From Fimbriimonadaceae bacterium (lineage in GTDB: Bacteria > Armatimonadota > Fimbriimonadia > Fimbriimonadales > Fimbriimonadaceae): 35,355 nt of DNA. The number at the start of each line of letters is the position of its first letter. Within the stretch, counting starts at the first letter, position 1. A program made the position numbers and the translations under genes. The notes under the pieces were generated by a model. It searched no databases. It was not told where the DNA came from and worked only from the letters and a program-made list of their open reading frames with translations. The stretch spans positions 1-35,355 of the forward strand of contig JANJUB010000029.1 in assembly GCA_024710805.1 (NCBI GenBank). Reading direction: 5' to 3'. Shown here one piece after another: positions 1 through 12,603 of the stretch.

Positions 1-1
1 C

Positions 2-3594
<3,593 letters not shown>

Positions 3595-3596
3595 GC

Positions 3597-5090
3597 CTAG
3601 TAAGCTTTGGCGAACACGACGCGCTGGGTGCTGGGCCGTCCGGTCAGCACGCACTTGCCCGGCTTGGCGTCATCCGGGTGGAGCGGCTTCATCGGAATCG
3701 CGCGGATCGTGGCTTTGGTCTTCTCCGCGATGATCGCCTCGGTTTCGTCGGTGCCATCCCAGTGGGCGACGACGAAACCGCCGCCGCCTTCCCCGGCAAA
3801 GCATGCCTCGAACTCTTCCCACGTGTCGACCCGAAACGTGTTTGCTTCGCGGAAGGCCAATGCCCGCGCGTAGAGATCATGCTGCATAGCATCGAGTTGC
3901 GCGTGGATGTAGTCGGCGAGCTGATCGAATGCGACCGTCACCTTCTCACCGACGTCACGGCGCGCGACGACACAGGTGCCGCCCTCGAGGTCGCGAGGAC
4001 CAATCTCGACGCGAATGCACGCGCCCTTGAGTTCCCAATCATTGAACTTGAATCCCGGCGACAGCTGATCGCGCTTGTCCACCTTCACCCGAACTCCATG
4101 CCCGCGCATCAAAGCTGCAAGTTCGTCGGATTTCGCGTAAGTTTGCTTCCGAATGTCCTCATCTCGACCCATCGGTAAGAAGACAACTTGGGTCGGCGCG
4201 AGCCTCGGCGGCACCACGAGACCCTTGTCATCGGAGTGCATCATGATCAGCGTGCCAATGAGCCGCGTCGAGACTCCCCAGGACGTCGCGAAGACGTGCT
4301 CCAACTTGCCCTCCTTGTTGGTGAAGGTCACATCGAAGGCCTTGGCGAAGTTCTGGCCGAGGTGGTGGCTCGTGCCCGCCTGGATCGCCCGCTTGTCCTG
4401 CACTAACGCTTCGATGGTGTAGGTGTGATCGGCTCCGGCAAAGGTCTCGTTCTTTGACTTCACGCCCTTCAACACCGGGACGGCCATCCATTCCTCGGCG
4501 AACCGGGCATAGCACTCATTGAGGATCGTCAGCGCCTCTTGCTCCGCATCCTCGAAGGTCGCATGAGCGGTGTGACCTTCTTGCCATAGGAACTCGGTCG
4601 TGCGCAAGAACAGCCGGGGACGAAGCTCCCAGCGCATGACGTTGGCCCACTGGTTGATGAGGATCGGCAGGTCGCGATACGACTGAATCCAGTTCTTATA
4701 GGTGTGCCAGATGATGGTCTCGCTCGAAGGGCGGATGACATAGGGTTCTTCGAGCTTCGCATCGGGATCAACACCGAGGCCATCCTTTGTTTGGGCGAGC
4801 CGATGATGGGTGACGATCGCGCTCTCTTTGGCAAACCCCTCCACGTGCTCGGCCTCTCGAGCGAAAAACGACATCGGAATGAGCAGCGGGAAGTAGGCGT
4901 TCACATGCCCGGTTGCCTTGAACATGTCGTCGAGGGCGCGCTGCATCAGTTCCCAAATGGCGTAGCCATTGGGGCGGATGACCATGCTTCCACGCACCGG
5001 CGAGTTCTCCGCCAACTCGGCCCTCTTGACCAAGTCGTTGTACCAATCGCTGAAGCTAACGTCTCGAGAAGTGATGCCTTGCTTGCTCAT
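3597..5090 (-). CDS. proS: Prolyl-tRNA synthetase, archaeal/Thermus-like type
   Basis: Charges tRNA-Pro with proline in the cytoplasm. The start chosen is ATG at 5090 ([10 protein letters not shown]), giving 497 residues, the usual length of the type without the editing insertion; a GTG at 5168 would add an unconvincing 26-residue leader. Class II signatures are RPSSET at 120-125, a motif 2 region [17 protein letters not shown] at 157-173, and a motif 3 region from GVSTRLIGT to [13 protein letters not shown] at 272-299. An anticodon-binding domain follows ([16 protein letters not shown]), then the C-terminal domain ending [18 protein letters not shown], typical of this type, whose terminal tyrosine enters the active site in known structures. 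It is the last gene of the long minus-strand run begun by metG. Confidence 0.96.
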   Translation of the reverse strand: MSKQGITSRDVSFSDWYNDLVKRAELAENSPVRGSMVIRPNGYAIWELMQRALDDMFKATGHVNAYFPLLIPMSFFAREAEHVEGFAKESAIVTHHRLAQTKDGLGVDPDAKLEEPYVIRPSSETIIWHTYKNWIQSYRDLPILINQWANVMRWELRPRLFLRTTEFLWQEGHTAHATFEDAEQEALTILNECYARFAEEWMAVPVLKGVKSKNETFAGADHTYTIEALVQDKRAIQAGTSHHLGQNFAKAFDVTFTNKEGKLEHVFATSWGVSTRLIGTLIMMHSDDKGLVVPPRLAPTQVVFLPMGRDEDIRKQTYAKSDELAALMRGHGVRVKVDKRDQLSPGFKFNDWELKGACIRVEIGPRDLEGGTCVVARRDVGEKVTVAFDQLADYIHAQLDAMQHDLYARALAFREANTFRVDTWEEFEACFAGEGGGGFVVAHWDGTDETEAIIAEKTKATIRAIPMKPLHPDDAKPGKCVLTGRPSTQRVVFAKAY

Positions 5091-5167
5091 GCGAGCTTCG
5101 ATTGTGGCAGATTGACAGCCGACACCCACGAGGCGTCGCAGTGGGTTCGTGCCGCGAGTGGAACGCA

Positions 5168-5641
5168 CTAGCGCGACCGCTGGTCGTAAACGACGATCCG
5201 GACGTTGGCATCCACCGCTAGAGACTCGAGTTCTGACCTCATCACTTCGAGTGCGCGAACCTGAGGGAACCCTCCGGATCCCGACCCCAGCACCGGAAAG
5301 GCGACGCTCTTGAATCCCCGTTCCTCAACAATCCTCATCGCCGACCGCACGCTCTCTCTGATCGAGTGCTCCGACGCCCGCCACGCCATATTGATCGCGG
5401 CGACGTGGATGACTGCTCTGAAGCGGAGTTTGCCAGCCCCCGTCAGCACTGCTCCTCCGAGCGGAATCTGGCCCTGTCGGGACAACTCGCGGAAGGGAGC
5501 GAGCCCCGCCCGGCGTTTGATCGCGCCGGAGACGCCCTGCGGCAGCAAGAGCCACCATGGGATCACATTTCGGTTCCAAGCATTGACGATCACCTCGACA
5601 TCTTGATCGAGCAAATCACCATGTACGATGGTCGCCTTCAT
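5168..5641 (-). CDS. Macro-domain protein (ADP-ribose binding/hydrolase family)
   Basis: A single macro domain of 157 residues. Visible family motifs are IVNAWNRN near the N-terminus (adenine side of the site), [12 protein letters not shown] (substrate loop), and [10 protein letters not shown] (phosphate loop). Relatives bind ADP-ribose or remove it from proteins, nucleic acids or O-acetyl-ADP-ribose; the substrate here cannot be told from sequence. It lies 6 bases after the YjbR-like gene and 77 bases before proS on the same strand, so probably one transcript. An HxTx 2'-phosphotransferase or other partner is not adjacent. Confidence 0.85.
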   Translation of the reverse strand: MKATIVHGDLLDQDVEVIVNAWNRNVIPWWLLLPQGVSGAIKRRAGLAPFRELSRQGQIPLGGAVLTGAGKLRFRAVIHVAAINMAWRASEHSIRESVRSAMRIVEERGFKSVAFPVLGSGSGGFPQVRALEVMRSELESLAVDANVRIVVYDQRSR

Positions 5642-5647
5642 CTCGCG

Positions 5648-5977
5648 TCACCTAGCTGCGAACTCGTGGGCGGCGACGATGTGGTCCTCTATGACTGCCC
5701 AATCCAACCCGCGGTCCAGCCGGACTCCGATCCACCCGCTGGGCCCCACGTAAGGCGGGCGGAAGTAGACCTCCGGATCTTCGGCGAGCAGCATCTCTTG
5801 GATTCCCGGGCGGGCGGCGAGCCAAACCGCAACTCTGCCATCGCCGTGGTGATTGTCGAGAAACGAGCAAAACTGCCGCTTCTTCTCGATGAAGAAGCAG
5901 GGTGTACCGTGGCTGAGTTTCTCGTAAGCGCCGGGCAAAGCCAGACACATCTCTCGGACTCGGTCGAGGGCAGTCAC
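5648..5977 (-). CDS. MmcQ/YjbR family protein
   Basis: A 109-residue protein of the YjbR (DUF419) family, a double-wing DNA-binding-like fold of unproven function. Family features are the N-terminal VREMCLALPGAYEKLSHGTPCFFIEKKRQF, the central VAVWLAARPG and the YVGPSGWIGVRLDRGLDW segment close to the end. The start is a GTG at 5977 (MTALDRVREM), which fits where the family usually begins. It sits between the NYN and macro-domain genes on the minus strand with short gaps (34 and 6 bases), suggesting co-transcription. Confidence 0.82.
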   Translation of the reverse strand: MTALDRVREMCLALPGAYEKLSHGTPCFFIEKKRQFCSFLDNHHGDGRVAVWLAARPGIQEMLLAEDPEVYFRPPYVGPSGWIGVRLDRGLDWAVIEDHIVAAHEFAAR

Positions 5978-6011
5978 TCGACAAGCATATCCGGGAGAAG
6001 TGGTTGTCTGG

Positions 6012-6914
6012 CTACTTCACCAACGAACGCACGTCCGGATGGTCCCAGTTCACGACTAACACCGAGTAGTCGTTCGGCTCGCCGCGCCGCTTCTCGACCT
6101 TGACCGCGCCGACATCCACGAGATCTTGGAGAAGATGCTTTCGCTCCCAGTCCTCGAGTTCGGTCAACCCATCACGCAGACGGTGCAGGTACGGGCTGAT
6201 CCAGACCTCGGGCTTGTCTTGGAAGTTCTCCATGAGGATCACCAGGGCGTTGTACACGTACTGGTCGTCGATCGACTTGGCGGCAGCGAACTCGGCGGGC
6301 GGATACTCCGGCTCCGGGGCCGGGGGGGCGACCACGGCCTTCGCCGTGGCCATGATGGCCTTGGGCTTGGGGGCGACGGTAATCGGCTCGACCATCTGCA
6401 CACGGATGGTCGAATCGATCAGCCGCTCCGCATCCCAGTAGCAATCATCGCCGACCACTTTAAGCAAGTCGCCGGAAGTCTGCTTACGGAACGCTACGAC
6501 AATAACCTCGCGCCCATGCTCCACCAAGTGTCGGATCAGCGGAATATAGTCACGATCACCGGCCATCAAATAGAATGTCCGCACATCGTGGCGGGTGTAC
6601 AGCGTCGACATCGCGTCGATGCAAAGCTTCATGTCGGCCGCATTCTTCTGATCGGTCCCCACCACGTGGTGAGGCTCGATGCCCATCAGAGCTAGGGGAT
6701 TCTGAGCTGAGGGGATTCGTTCAAAGTCTGCGTATGAATGTTGGATAATACTGCGTTCGCTACGATCGACTTTTACTTTCTGTTGGAGACTGCGGAGAAT
6801 AGAGATTGACGCATCGACCGGATCCATATCATCCGGCAACCGATTCTTGAAATAGTAGTAGACGTTTTCAAAATCGACAAACAATGCGGCATAACCAGTT
6901 ACGGTGGGTGCCAT
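6012..6914 (-). CDS. NYN-domain (LabA/DUF88-like) putative ribonuclease with C-terminal helical domain
   Basis: The first ~165 of 300 residues form a PIN-like NYN domain: VDFENVYYYF carries D14 and N17, KNAADMKLCID carries D94, and MAGDRDYIPL carries D120 and D122. These acidic positions normally hold the metal for RNA cleavage. A Pro/Ala-rich linker (about 180-207) leads to a C-terminal region (IDDQYVYNALVIL to the end) that looks like a winged-helix or OST-HTH-type RNA-binding module; this second assignment is tentative. It lies 23 bases after the csaB-like gene. Its first 200 bases are noticeably more A+T-rich than the neighbours. Substrate unknown. Confidence 0.86.
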   Translation of the reverse strand: MAPTVTGYAALFVDFENVYYYFKNRLPDDMDPVDASISILRSLQQKVKVDRSERSIIQHSYADFERIPSAQNPLALMGIEPHHVVGTDQKNAADMKLCIDAMSTLYTRHDVRTFYLMAGDRDYIPLIRHLVEHGREVIVVAFRKQTSGDLLKVVGDDCYWDAERLIDSTIRVQMVEPITVAPKPKAIMATAKAVVAPPAPEPEYPPAEFAAAKSIDDQYVYNALVILMENFQDKPEVWISPYLHRLRDGLTELEDWERKHLLQDLVDVGAVKVEKRRGEPNDYSVLVVNWDHPDVRSLVK

Positions 6915-6937
6915 GATGCCAAGGGTACCCGTATGGG

Positions 6938-8008
6938 CTAAACCCGTCCGCGAAGACCTTCACGAACGGCATCGACCGACACCATTGCCGCCGTTCTGAA
7001 CTCATCTCGCTTCTTCGCCATGATCTTCAGGTGCCGCTCTCGATCGCGCTGAAAAGCGGTGAAGTTCTCAAAGATCCGCTGCGCGGTGATCCCTTCGATG
7101 GCGATCGAGCCCCCAAGATCGAGCATCTTCGCGTAGGCCGCGACCTTCGGATCGTAGCTGATCATAAAGGGCGGAATACCAACCGTTGTAGCAAGGATGC
7201 CGGCGTGAAGGCGCATTGCGATCACCGAATCCATTCGCGCCATTCGGCCCTGGACTTGCATCGGGGTGCTGAGCTTGCGGATATCCGGGACTTTGCCGCC
7301 CTGGGTCTTGCTGATCTCCATGATCAGCGGCCCATCGTGCTTGGAGTCCATCTCGATGAGCACGGGCATCATGTTCGCCTGGAACAACAGCCGAGCCAGG
7401 TCGCCGAATAGCTGAACGGCGTCCTTTGCATTCTTGCCGAATGGGCGAGGCGCAATGCCTACAGTTTTCATGTTGCCAACGGCGAAGCTCGCGTCGTCGC
7501 TGGGGGGTTGATCGGGCAGAAGGAACGCGAGGTCGGCCCCAACCTTGATAGCTTTGTTGACTCCGATCTCCTTCAGTGCTCCGGGAGACATCGGGTCGCG
7601 ACATACGATCCCATCGGCAGAGTTGAACGCCGCCGCCGCCATCCGCTTGGCGAAGAACCCGTCCAGCGGACCGACGCCTTGCCCAACGAGAAACACCTTC
7701 TTGCCGGACTTCTTTGCGCGCTTGACGAGACTTGAGTAGTAAGCGACGCTGCGGGCGCTGGTTGCATCTTGAAAGATGCTGCCGCCAGGAAAAACGAGCG
7801 CATCGCACTTCTCGACCTCGTCGTTGAATGCGGACATGTCCTTGCGCGGAATCGACTTCAGTCCGTAAAGCCGGTACGTGTCTTCGGGAGCGCCGCTCAT
7901 GACACTGAGGTCGAACTCGCGGCCGATTCCCTGCACAAAGCCCAGCAGAATGGCGTCATCGCCAAGATTTCCGCATCCAAAGTGACCGGCCAGAAGGAGG
8001 TTCGGCAT
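6938..8008 (-). CDS. csaB: Polysaccharide pyruvyl transferase, CsaB family
   Basis: CsaB-type enzymes add a pyruvate ketal to a secondary cell-wall polymer, creating the ligand for SLH-domain (S-layer) proteins. The 356-residue chain has the N-terminal GHFGCGNLGDDAIL nucleotide-fold loop, FPGGSIFQDATSARS, VGQGVGP, and the family's C-terminal MRLHAGILATTVGIPPF followed by ISYDPKV. It starts three bases after the stop of the DUF5693-like gene, a pairing I recall from several Gram-positive and other phyla. No SLH protein is in the window, so the envelope role is inferred from family and partner. Confidence 0.9.
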   Translation of the reverse strand: MPNLLLAGHFGCGNLGDDAILLGFVQGIGREFDLSVMSGAPEDTYRLYGLKSIPRKDMSAFNDEVEKCDALVFPGGSIFQDATSARSVAYYSSLVKRAKKSGKKVFLVGQGVGPLDGFFAKRMAAAAFNSADGIVCRDPMSPGALKEIGVNKAIKVGADLAFLLPDQPPSDDASFAVGNMKTVGIAPRPFGKNAKDAVQLFGDLARLLFQANMMPVLIEMDSKHDGPLIMEISKTQGGKVPDIRKLSTPMQVQGRMARMDSVIAMRLHAGILATTVGIPPFMISYDPKVAAYAKMLDLGGSIAIEGITAQRIFENFTAFQRDRERHLKIMAKKRDEFRTAAMVSVDAVREGLRGRV

Positions 8009-8011
8009 AGG

Positions 8012-9826
8012 CTATTTGTGTGCCGTCGCAAAGCGCGACCAAGCACCCCACCCAAGTGCGCCGATTATACCGCCGAGAACCAGACCCACCAGAATCCTTG
8101 TAAGTCCAACGGCCAGCGGCGTATGCAAGTGGCAGAGTGTGTTGACCAAGCTGGTTTGACCGATGGCGGCGACCATCGCCCCGATCGCCAACCACCCTGA
8201 AGCCAGCGTCTCGCTCCGGCGCGCGATCAGCGCTCCCAACAAGATCACCAGCGCCGGATGACCGATCAAGAACTCTTTGGTGCGCGGCCGAACATAGAGC
8301 CACTGATCGAGAAGGGCGCGAAACTGCATTTCCACTCCGCTGACCCCAGCCGGACTGTCGTTGCCGGTGCGCGTGGCCATAAACAGGAGCGCCGTCAAGA
8401 GAACGAACCCGAGCAACGCTTGACCCCACCGGACCGGATCGACCATCGCGGACCGCCACTGGCCATTGCGCATCCAAAACCAGATTCCGATGAACGCGAT
8501 CGGCGCGAAGTGCGCGAGTTTGACTCCGCTGAAGCTGTCGGCCTTAACGAGGAACGGCAGACCGTTGAGCAAACCCGCCACGACGAGCCCACCGACGAGG
8601 CTGATCATTGATGTCCTCACGTAGCCGCTCAGGATGTTTTTCGGCGGAGCATGAACGAGCAGAGTAAACGCCAGGACCGGATAGAGCATTGCGGCGACAA
8701 GCGCCGCGTAGTTACGCCCGGCTTCCGTCACTCCAGAAACGACGGCCGCCACAGCAAGGATCAGAGCGAGTCGCGATCCCAGGTTGAAGAAGTTGATTCC
8801 GGAAAGTTGGGCACCGAACCACAGAGCCGGCAGCACCGAGATCGCCAGCAAGGCCAACAACCAACTCGGCGTACCAGGGTCGGTGAAAGCATGGGGCGTC
8901 CCGGGGACGAGACCTTCCTTGCGCAGTTGGGCGGAAACCTTTTTGACAAAGTCAGTCAGGCCCGACATGGGCGGATCGGAGGTGTAGGACAGGGGCCGAA
9001 GCAGCAGTATCCGCTGGTTGCGCTCGGCCGCCGCCTTGCCGTAGCGCTCGAGCGCTCCGCCGAGGGTCAGTTTGTCGATCTCGGCGGCCTGCGCGGCGTG
9101 AAGCCGAACAACTTGCTCCGGGGCTTTCGCCACAACATTCGCGTCGCCGCCGATCTTGGCAAACTCCGGCGTGGCGTAAAGAATCTTGCTTTGCGCGAGC
9201 GACTCCAGCAGAACGGGAAGGGCATCTCGTCGCCCAAGCACCTGATCGCCCTGCGGCAGGAAGAAGCCGGTCCCCGCCTCCGCCGCCGCGGCGATGGTCT
9301 TGCGCACGTAATCCGAGCTGACTCCGGCGGGGTTGCTCATCCGAGCCACGATGAAGAGCCCGTTCCCACGGATCTCGTTTGCCGCTTCGGCATCGATGCT
9401 GATCGCCACGGTACGGGCGAGGGAGCCGCTGAGGCCACCGATGGGGATCGTGCTGCCGCCATTCGGCACAAACATGTTGAATCGCCGCTCGAGCCCCTGC
9501 GCAATGCGCGCGCGGAGCGCAGTGTCTTCGTTGGTCAGCAGAATCGCTTGCGGAACCAGGCTCGCCCGTCCATCTGAAACGAGGTCGCCGATCGTCTCCT
9601 CGGACATGACCACGCCGGTAAGCCCCGCCGACTTCAGCTGGCCCAGAGCTTCCGCCACCGACAGGTTGGAAGATGCGGCAAAGTCGGCAACCGTATCGAG
9701 TTCGAGGGTAACTCCGACCGCGCGGTTTAGCGACTCCGCACGGTAACGATACGACAAGCTGAAGCACGCGAGCAACGCGGTCACCACGCAGCTGACCAGC
9801 AGCCAGCGGACCGCGCTCTGGATCAC
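8012..9826 (-). CDS. DUF5693-like polytopic membrane protein
   Basis: A 604-residue membrane protein. One N-terminal helix (about 7-25, LLVSCVVTALLACFSL) precedes an exported domain of roughly 290 residues (VGVTLELDTVADFAASS, LGQLKSAGLTGVVMSEETIGDL), followed by about nine C-terminal membrane helices. This plan and these sequences match the DUF5693 family as I remember it, commonly beside CsaB. Its GTG start overlaps the metG stop (GTGA) and it precedes csaB by three bases, so the three genes are probably co-expressed. A role in moving or modifying a cell-wall polymer is plausible but unproven. Confidence 0.82.
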   Translation of the reverse strand: MIQSAVRWLLVSCVVTALLACFSLSYRYRAESLNRAVGVTLELDTVADFAASSNLSVAEALGQLKSAGLTGVVMSEETIGDLVSDGRASLVPQAILLTNEDTALRARIAQGLERRFNMFVPNGGSTIPIGGLSGSLARTVAISIDAEAANEIRGNGLFIVARMSNPAGVSSDYVRKTIAAAAEAGTGFFLPQGDQVLGRRDALPVLLESLAQSKILYATPEFAKIGGDANVVAKAPEQVVRLHAAQAAEIDKLTLGGALERYGKAAAERNQRILLLRPLSYTSDPPMSGLTDFVKKVSAQLRKEGLVPGTPHAFTDPGTPSWLLALLAISVLPALWFGAQLSGINFFNLGSRLALILAVAAVVSGVTEAGRNYAALVAAMLYPVLAFTLLVHAPPKNILSGYVRTSMISLVGGLVVAGLLNGLPFLVKADSFSGVKLAHFAPIAFIGIWFWMRNGQWRSAMVDPVRWGQALLGFVLLTALLFMATRTGNDSPAGVSGVEMQFRALLDQWLYVRPRTKEFLIGHPALVILLGALIARRSETLASGWLAIGAMVAAIGQTSLVNTLCHLHTPLAVGLTRILVGLVLGGIIGALGWGAWSRFATAHK

Positions 9827-11763
9827 TTAACCTTGGCCCCTTCTGGCGTCTCGCGGTCGGGCTGGAGCAGGATCGCCTTCCCTTCATCATCGGTTGCGGC
9901 GAGGAGCATGCCCTGGCTCTCGACGCCTCGCAGCTTCGCCGGCTTGAGATTCACCACCACAACCACCTGCCGCCCGACCAAGTCCAGAGGCGCATAGCTC
10001 GCACGGATTCCCGCAACGATCTGTCGCCGTTCTTCACCGATGATCACCTGCAGCTTGAGCAAGCGATCCGATCCTTCGAGCGGCTCTGCTTCCAACACGC
10101 GGCCGATGCGAAGCTGCATCCGAGCGAACTCCTCGATGCCGATCAACTCGGCGACTTCGGGAGCGGCGGACGGTTCTGGCTTGGGCTCGGCTTTCACTTC
10201 GGGCTTGGCCACAGGTTCGGGCTTGGGTTCTTGTTTCATCTCGATTCGGGGGAAGATCGGCTTGGGTGTAGCCAAGGCTGTACCAGCGGGTAGCGTCGCG
10301 GTCTCGCCAACCGCGGCGAAATCGTGAAGCGGTTCGACGCCAAGCTGGCGGGCGATCTCGTCGCAGGCGAAGGGCATGATCGGACGCAGCAGTCCCTCGG
10401 CCGTCCTCAGTGTCAACAGCATCGAGCGCAGGACACTCGGCAGGTTGGGATCGCCCGACTTGGCCAGCGCCCACGGCGCACGAGTGTCGATGTACTTGTT
10501 CAGGAACCGGATGAGGTCGATCGCGATGTCCACCGCCTGATCCCAGCGGAAGTCCTCGAGGGCGGACACATAAGCGCGCTTGGCATTGGCGATCGCCGAC
10601 TCGACATCGGCCTCGATCGGCGCATCCGGCACCGTCCCACCCGCGAACTTGTGCGACATCGCCAGGGAGCGGTTGAGCGCGTTACCAAGATCGTTTGCGA
10701 GGTCGCTGTTGTAGCGCCGCTCGACCTCCTCGACGCTGAAGTCCTTATCGCCTTCATAGGGCAAAAATGCGGCAAGCGCGTAGCGGACCACGTCGATTGC
10801 GATCTCGGGATCGCACTGTGAGGCAGCCACAATCTCGTCGGCCAGCCCCTGCGGAGTGATCAATCCCCCCTTCGATTTAGATATCTTTTCACCGGAAAAG
10901 GTGAACCAACCGTGGGCGATGACGGTCTTGGGCAGCGGCAGATCGGCGGCCATCAGCACCGCCGGCCACAGCGTCGCGTGGAAGCGCGTGAAGATCTCCT
11001 TCGCCATCCAATGCACGTCGGCGGGCCACAGGGACTCCCAGTCGCCCTCCGGCCAACCCGTCGCCGACAGGTAGTTGATGAGCGCGTCGAACCAAACGTA
11101 GATGACCTTCGTGTCATCGCCCGGCACAGGGATGCCCCATCCGGTGTTGTGCCGCGTGATGCACATGTCGCGCAGCCCCTGCTTGATGAACGAAATCACC
11201 TCGTTGCGGCGGGTATCCGGGCGAAGGAAGCCGGGGTTGTCCTCGATGTGCTTGAGGAGCGACTCGCCGAACGCCGAGAGCCGGAAGAACCAGTTGTCCT
11301 CGCTCACCCAGCGCACCGGATTGCCGTCTGGGCTCTTGCCGTCGACCACATCCGATTCCTTAACGAACGCCTCCGAGCCCACGTCGTACCAGCCCTCGTA
11401 CTTGTCCTGATACACGTAGCCTCGCTCGCGCAACCGTTCGAATATGGCCTGAACGACCTTGGCGTGTCGCGGCTCGGTCGTGCGGATGAAGTCGTCGTGC
11501 TCGATTCGCAGCGTCTTCCACTCCTGGCGGAAACGGTCGCTCATCGCATCGACGAACGGCATCGGAGCTTGACCAGCGGCCTCGGCGGCTTCTGTAACCT
11601 TGGTGGCGTTCTCATCGGTACCGGTCAGAAACCACGCGGGTTCTCCCCGCATCGCCCGATAGCGCCGCTCGAAGTCGCAGACCGCCGTGGTCAGCGCCGT
11701 CCCAATGTGGGGAGCGCCGTTCACATAGTAGATGGGCGTGGTGACATAAAACCGCTTGGCCAT
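9823..11763 (-). CDS. metG: Methionyl-tRNA synthetase with C-terminal tRNA-binding domain
   Basis: Charges initiator and elongator tRNA-Met. Start ATG at 11763 gives MAKRFYVTTPIYYVNG and 646 residues; an upstream in-frame start at 11805 would add a leader unlike the family. The class I motifs are PHIG (18-21) and KISKS (293-297). The segment where many MetRS enzymes carry a zinc knuckle (GWYDVGSEAFVKES to NWFFRL) has no cysteine, so this is the zinc-free form. A Lys/Pro/Glu-rich linker (about 515-540) connects to a Trbp111/EMAP-type tRNA-binding domain (FARMQLRIGRVLEAEP to the end). It heads the seven-gene minus-strand run. Confidence 0.97.
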   Translation of the reverse strand: MAKRFYVTTPIYYVNGAPHIGTALTTAVCDFERRYRAMRGEPAWFLTGTDENATKVTEAAEAAGQAPMPFVDAMSDRFRQEWKTLRIEHDDFIRTTEPRHAKVVQAIFERLRERGYVYQDKYEGWYDVGSEAFVKESDVVDGKSPDGNPVRWVSEDNWFFRLSAFGESLLKHIEDNPGFLRPDTRRNEVISFIKQGLRDMCITRHNTGWGIPVPGDDTKVIYVWFDALINYLSATGWPEGDWESLWPADVHWMAKEIFTRFHATLWPAVLMAADLPLPKTVIAHGWFTFSGEKISKSKGGLITPQGLADEIVAASQCDPEIAIDVVRYALAAFLPYEGDKDFSVEEVERRYNSDLANDLGNALNRSLAMSHKFAGGTVPDAPIEADVESAIANAKRAYVSALEDFRWDQAVDIAIDLIRFLNKYIDTRAPWALAKSGDPNLPSVLRSMLLTLRTAEGLLRPIMPFACDEIARQLGVEPLHDFAAVGETATLPAGTALATPKPIFPRIEMKQEPKPEPVAKPEVKAEPKPEPSAAPEVAELIGIEEFARMQLRIGRVLEAEPLEGSDRLLKLQVIIGEERRQIVAGIRASYAPLDLVGRQVVVVVNLKPAKLRGVESQGMLLAATDDEGKAILLQPDRETPEGAKVK

Positions 11764-11850
11764 GAACGTTAGATTATGACCCGCCGAGCCCGGAATTCCC
11801 CGCAATCCACCTAGGTATTAACCGCGCCTCGTGAGGAACTCCTAGATGGG

Positions 11851-12537
11851 ATGGGGTTCTTGCGCTTACTCACCGGCTGGGTCTTTGGCTACGTGCTCGT
11901 CGCGACGGCGCACGCGGGGGCCTATCTGCCCGAGATGGATCGGTTTCTGTCGTACGGACAGCGAGCGGTCGATGCTGGCCACATTGACGCGGCCCGAGCC
12001 GCGACCGACGTGATTCTCCTCGGTGAAGTCCGGTACGCGCTTGGCGATGGCCCCGCCGAGGCGCGAGAAGTGCTCGAAGCCGCCATGCGGGAGTGGGAAG
12101 TTGCGACGGACGGAGAGGTTCAGTTCGTCGAAGTTCCCGCCCATGAAGCCCAGGTCACGATCGGTTGGGCCAACGACCTACGCTTCCGCAATCTCGAGGC
12201 GGGCGGAGTTGCCCGCTGGCAAAGAGCCGTACGACGCGATGGCGACGCCATGCGAGGCGAGGTATCCGCGACGATCGAGCTTCGATTGCGCGCTCCTTCG
12301 GGCCGACGGCTCAATGGCGACCAACTCATGCAGTGTGCGTTGCACGAGATCGGCCATATCCTCGGTCTCGACGACAGCTCTGCTCGCGGCGAGGCGATGG
12401 GCCCGCTCGACCTCCGCCGCCCGATCACCCGGCTTGCCGAGGGCGATCTGACTGCCCTGCGCGAACTGCGCTCACGGGCGTGGAATCTGCGGGACATCGT
12501 CACCCAGGCCGAGGCCCTGGCCATGGCCAGACCCTAG
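11851..12537 (+). CDS. Secreted metzincin-like (matrixin/snapalysin-type) metalloprotease
   Basis: A 228-residue protein with a hydrophobic N-terminus (GFLRLLTGWVFGYVLVATAHA) that reads as a signal peptide. The zinc site is HEIGHILGLDD at 165-175, i.e. HExxHxxGxxD: H165, H169 and probably D175 as ligands with E166 as base. Aspartate in the third position is known in snapalysin-type enzymes, whereas matrixins have histidine. M183 shortly after may be the Met-turn. GAGGA at 11833-11837 could serve as a distant ribosome binding site. It is divergent from metG across 87 bases. Substrate unknown. Confidence 0.8.
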   Translation: MGFLRLLTGWVFGYVLVATAHAGAYLPEMDRFLSYGQRAVDAGHIDAARAATDVILLGEVRYALGDGPAEAREVLEAAMREWEVATDGEVQFVEVPAHEAQVTIGWANDLRFRNLEAGGVARWQRAVRRDGDAMRGEVSATIELRLRAPSGRRLNGDQLMQCALHEIGHILGLDDSSARGEAMGPLDLRRPITRLAEGDLTALRELRSRAWNLRDIVTQAEALAMARP

Positions 12538-12603
12538 CTCCCTGGAAGCTCACAGACGTCACGCGGAAGCGAGAAAGGTTGCCGCGGGTACGCTCCCGGG
12601 TTC

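Noticed and set aside
5091-5168. 26-residue N-terminal extension of ProRS from a GTG
   Set aside because: The family begins near [10 protein letters not shown]; the extension is Arg-rich and unlike relatives.
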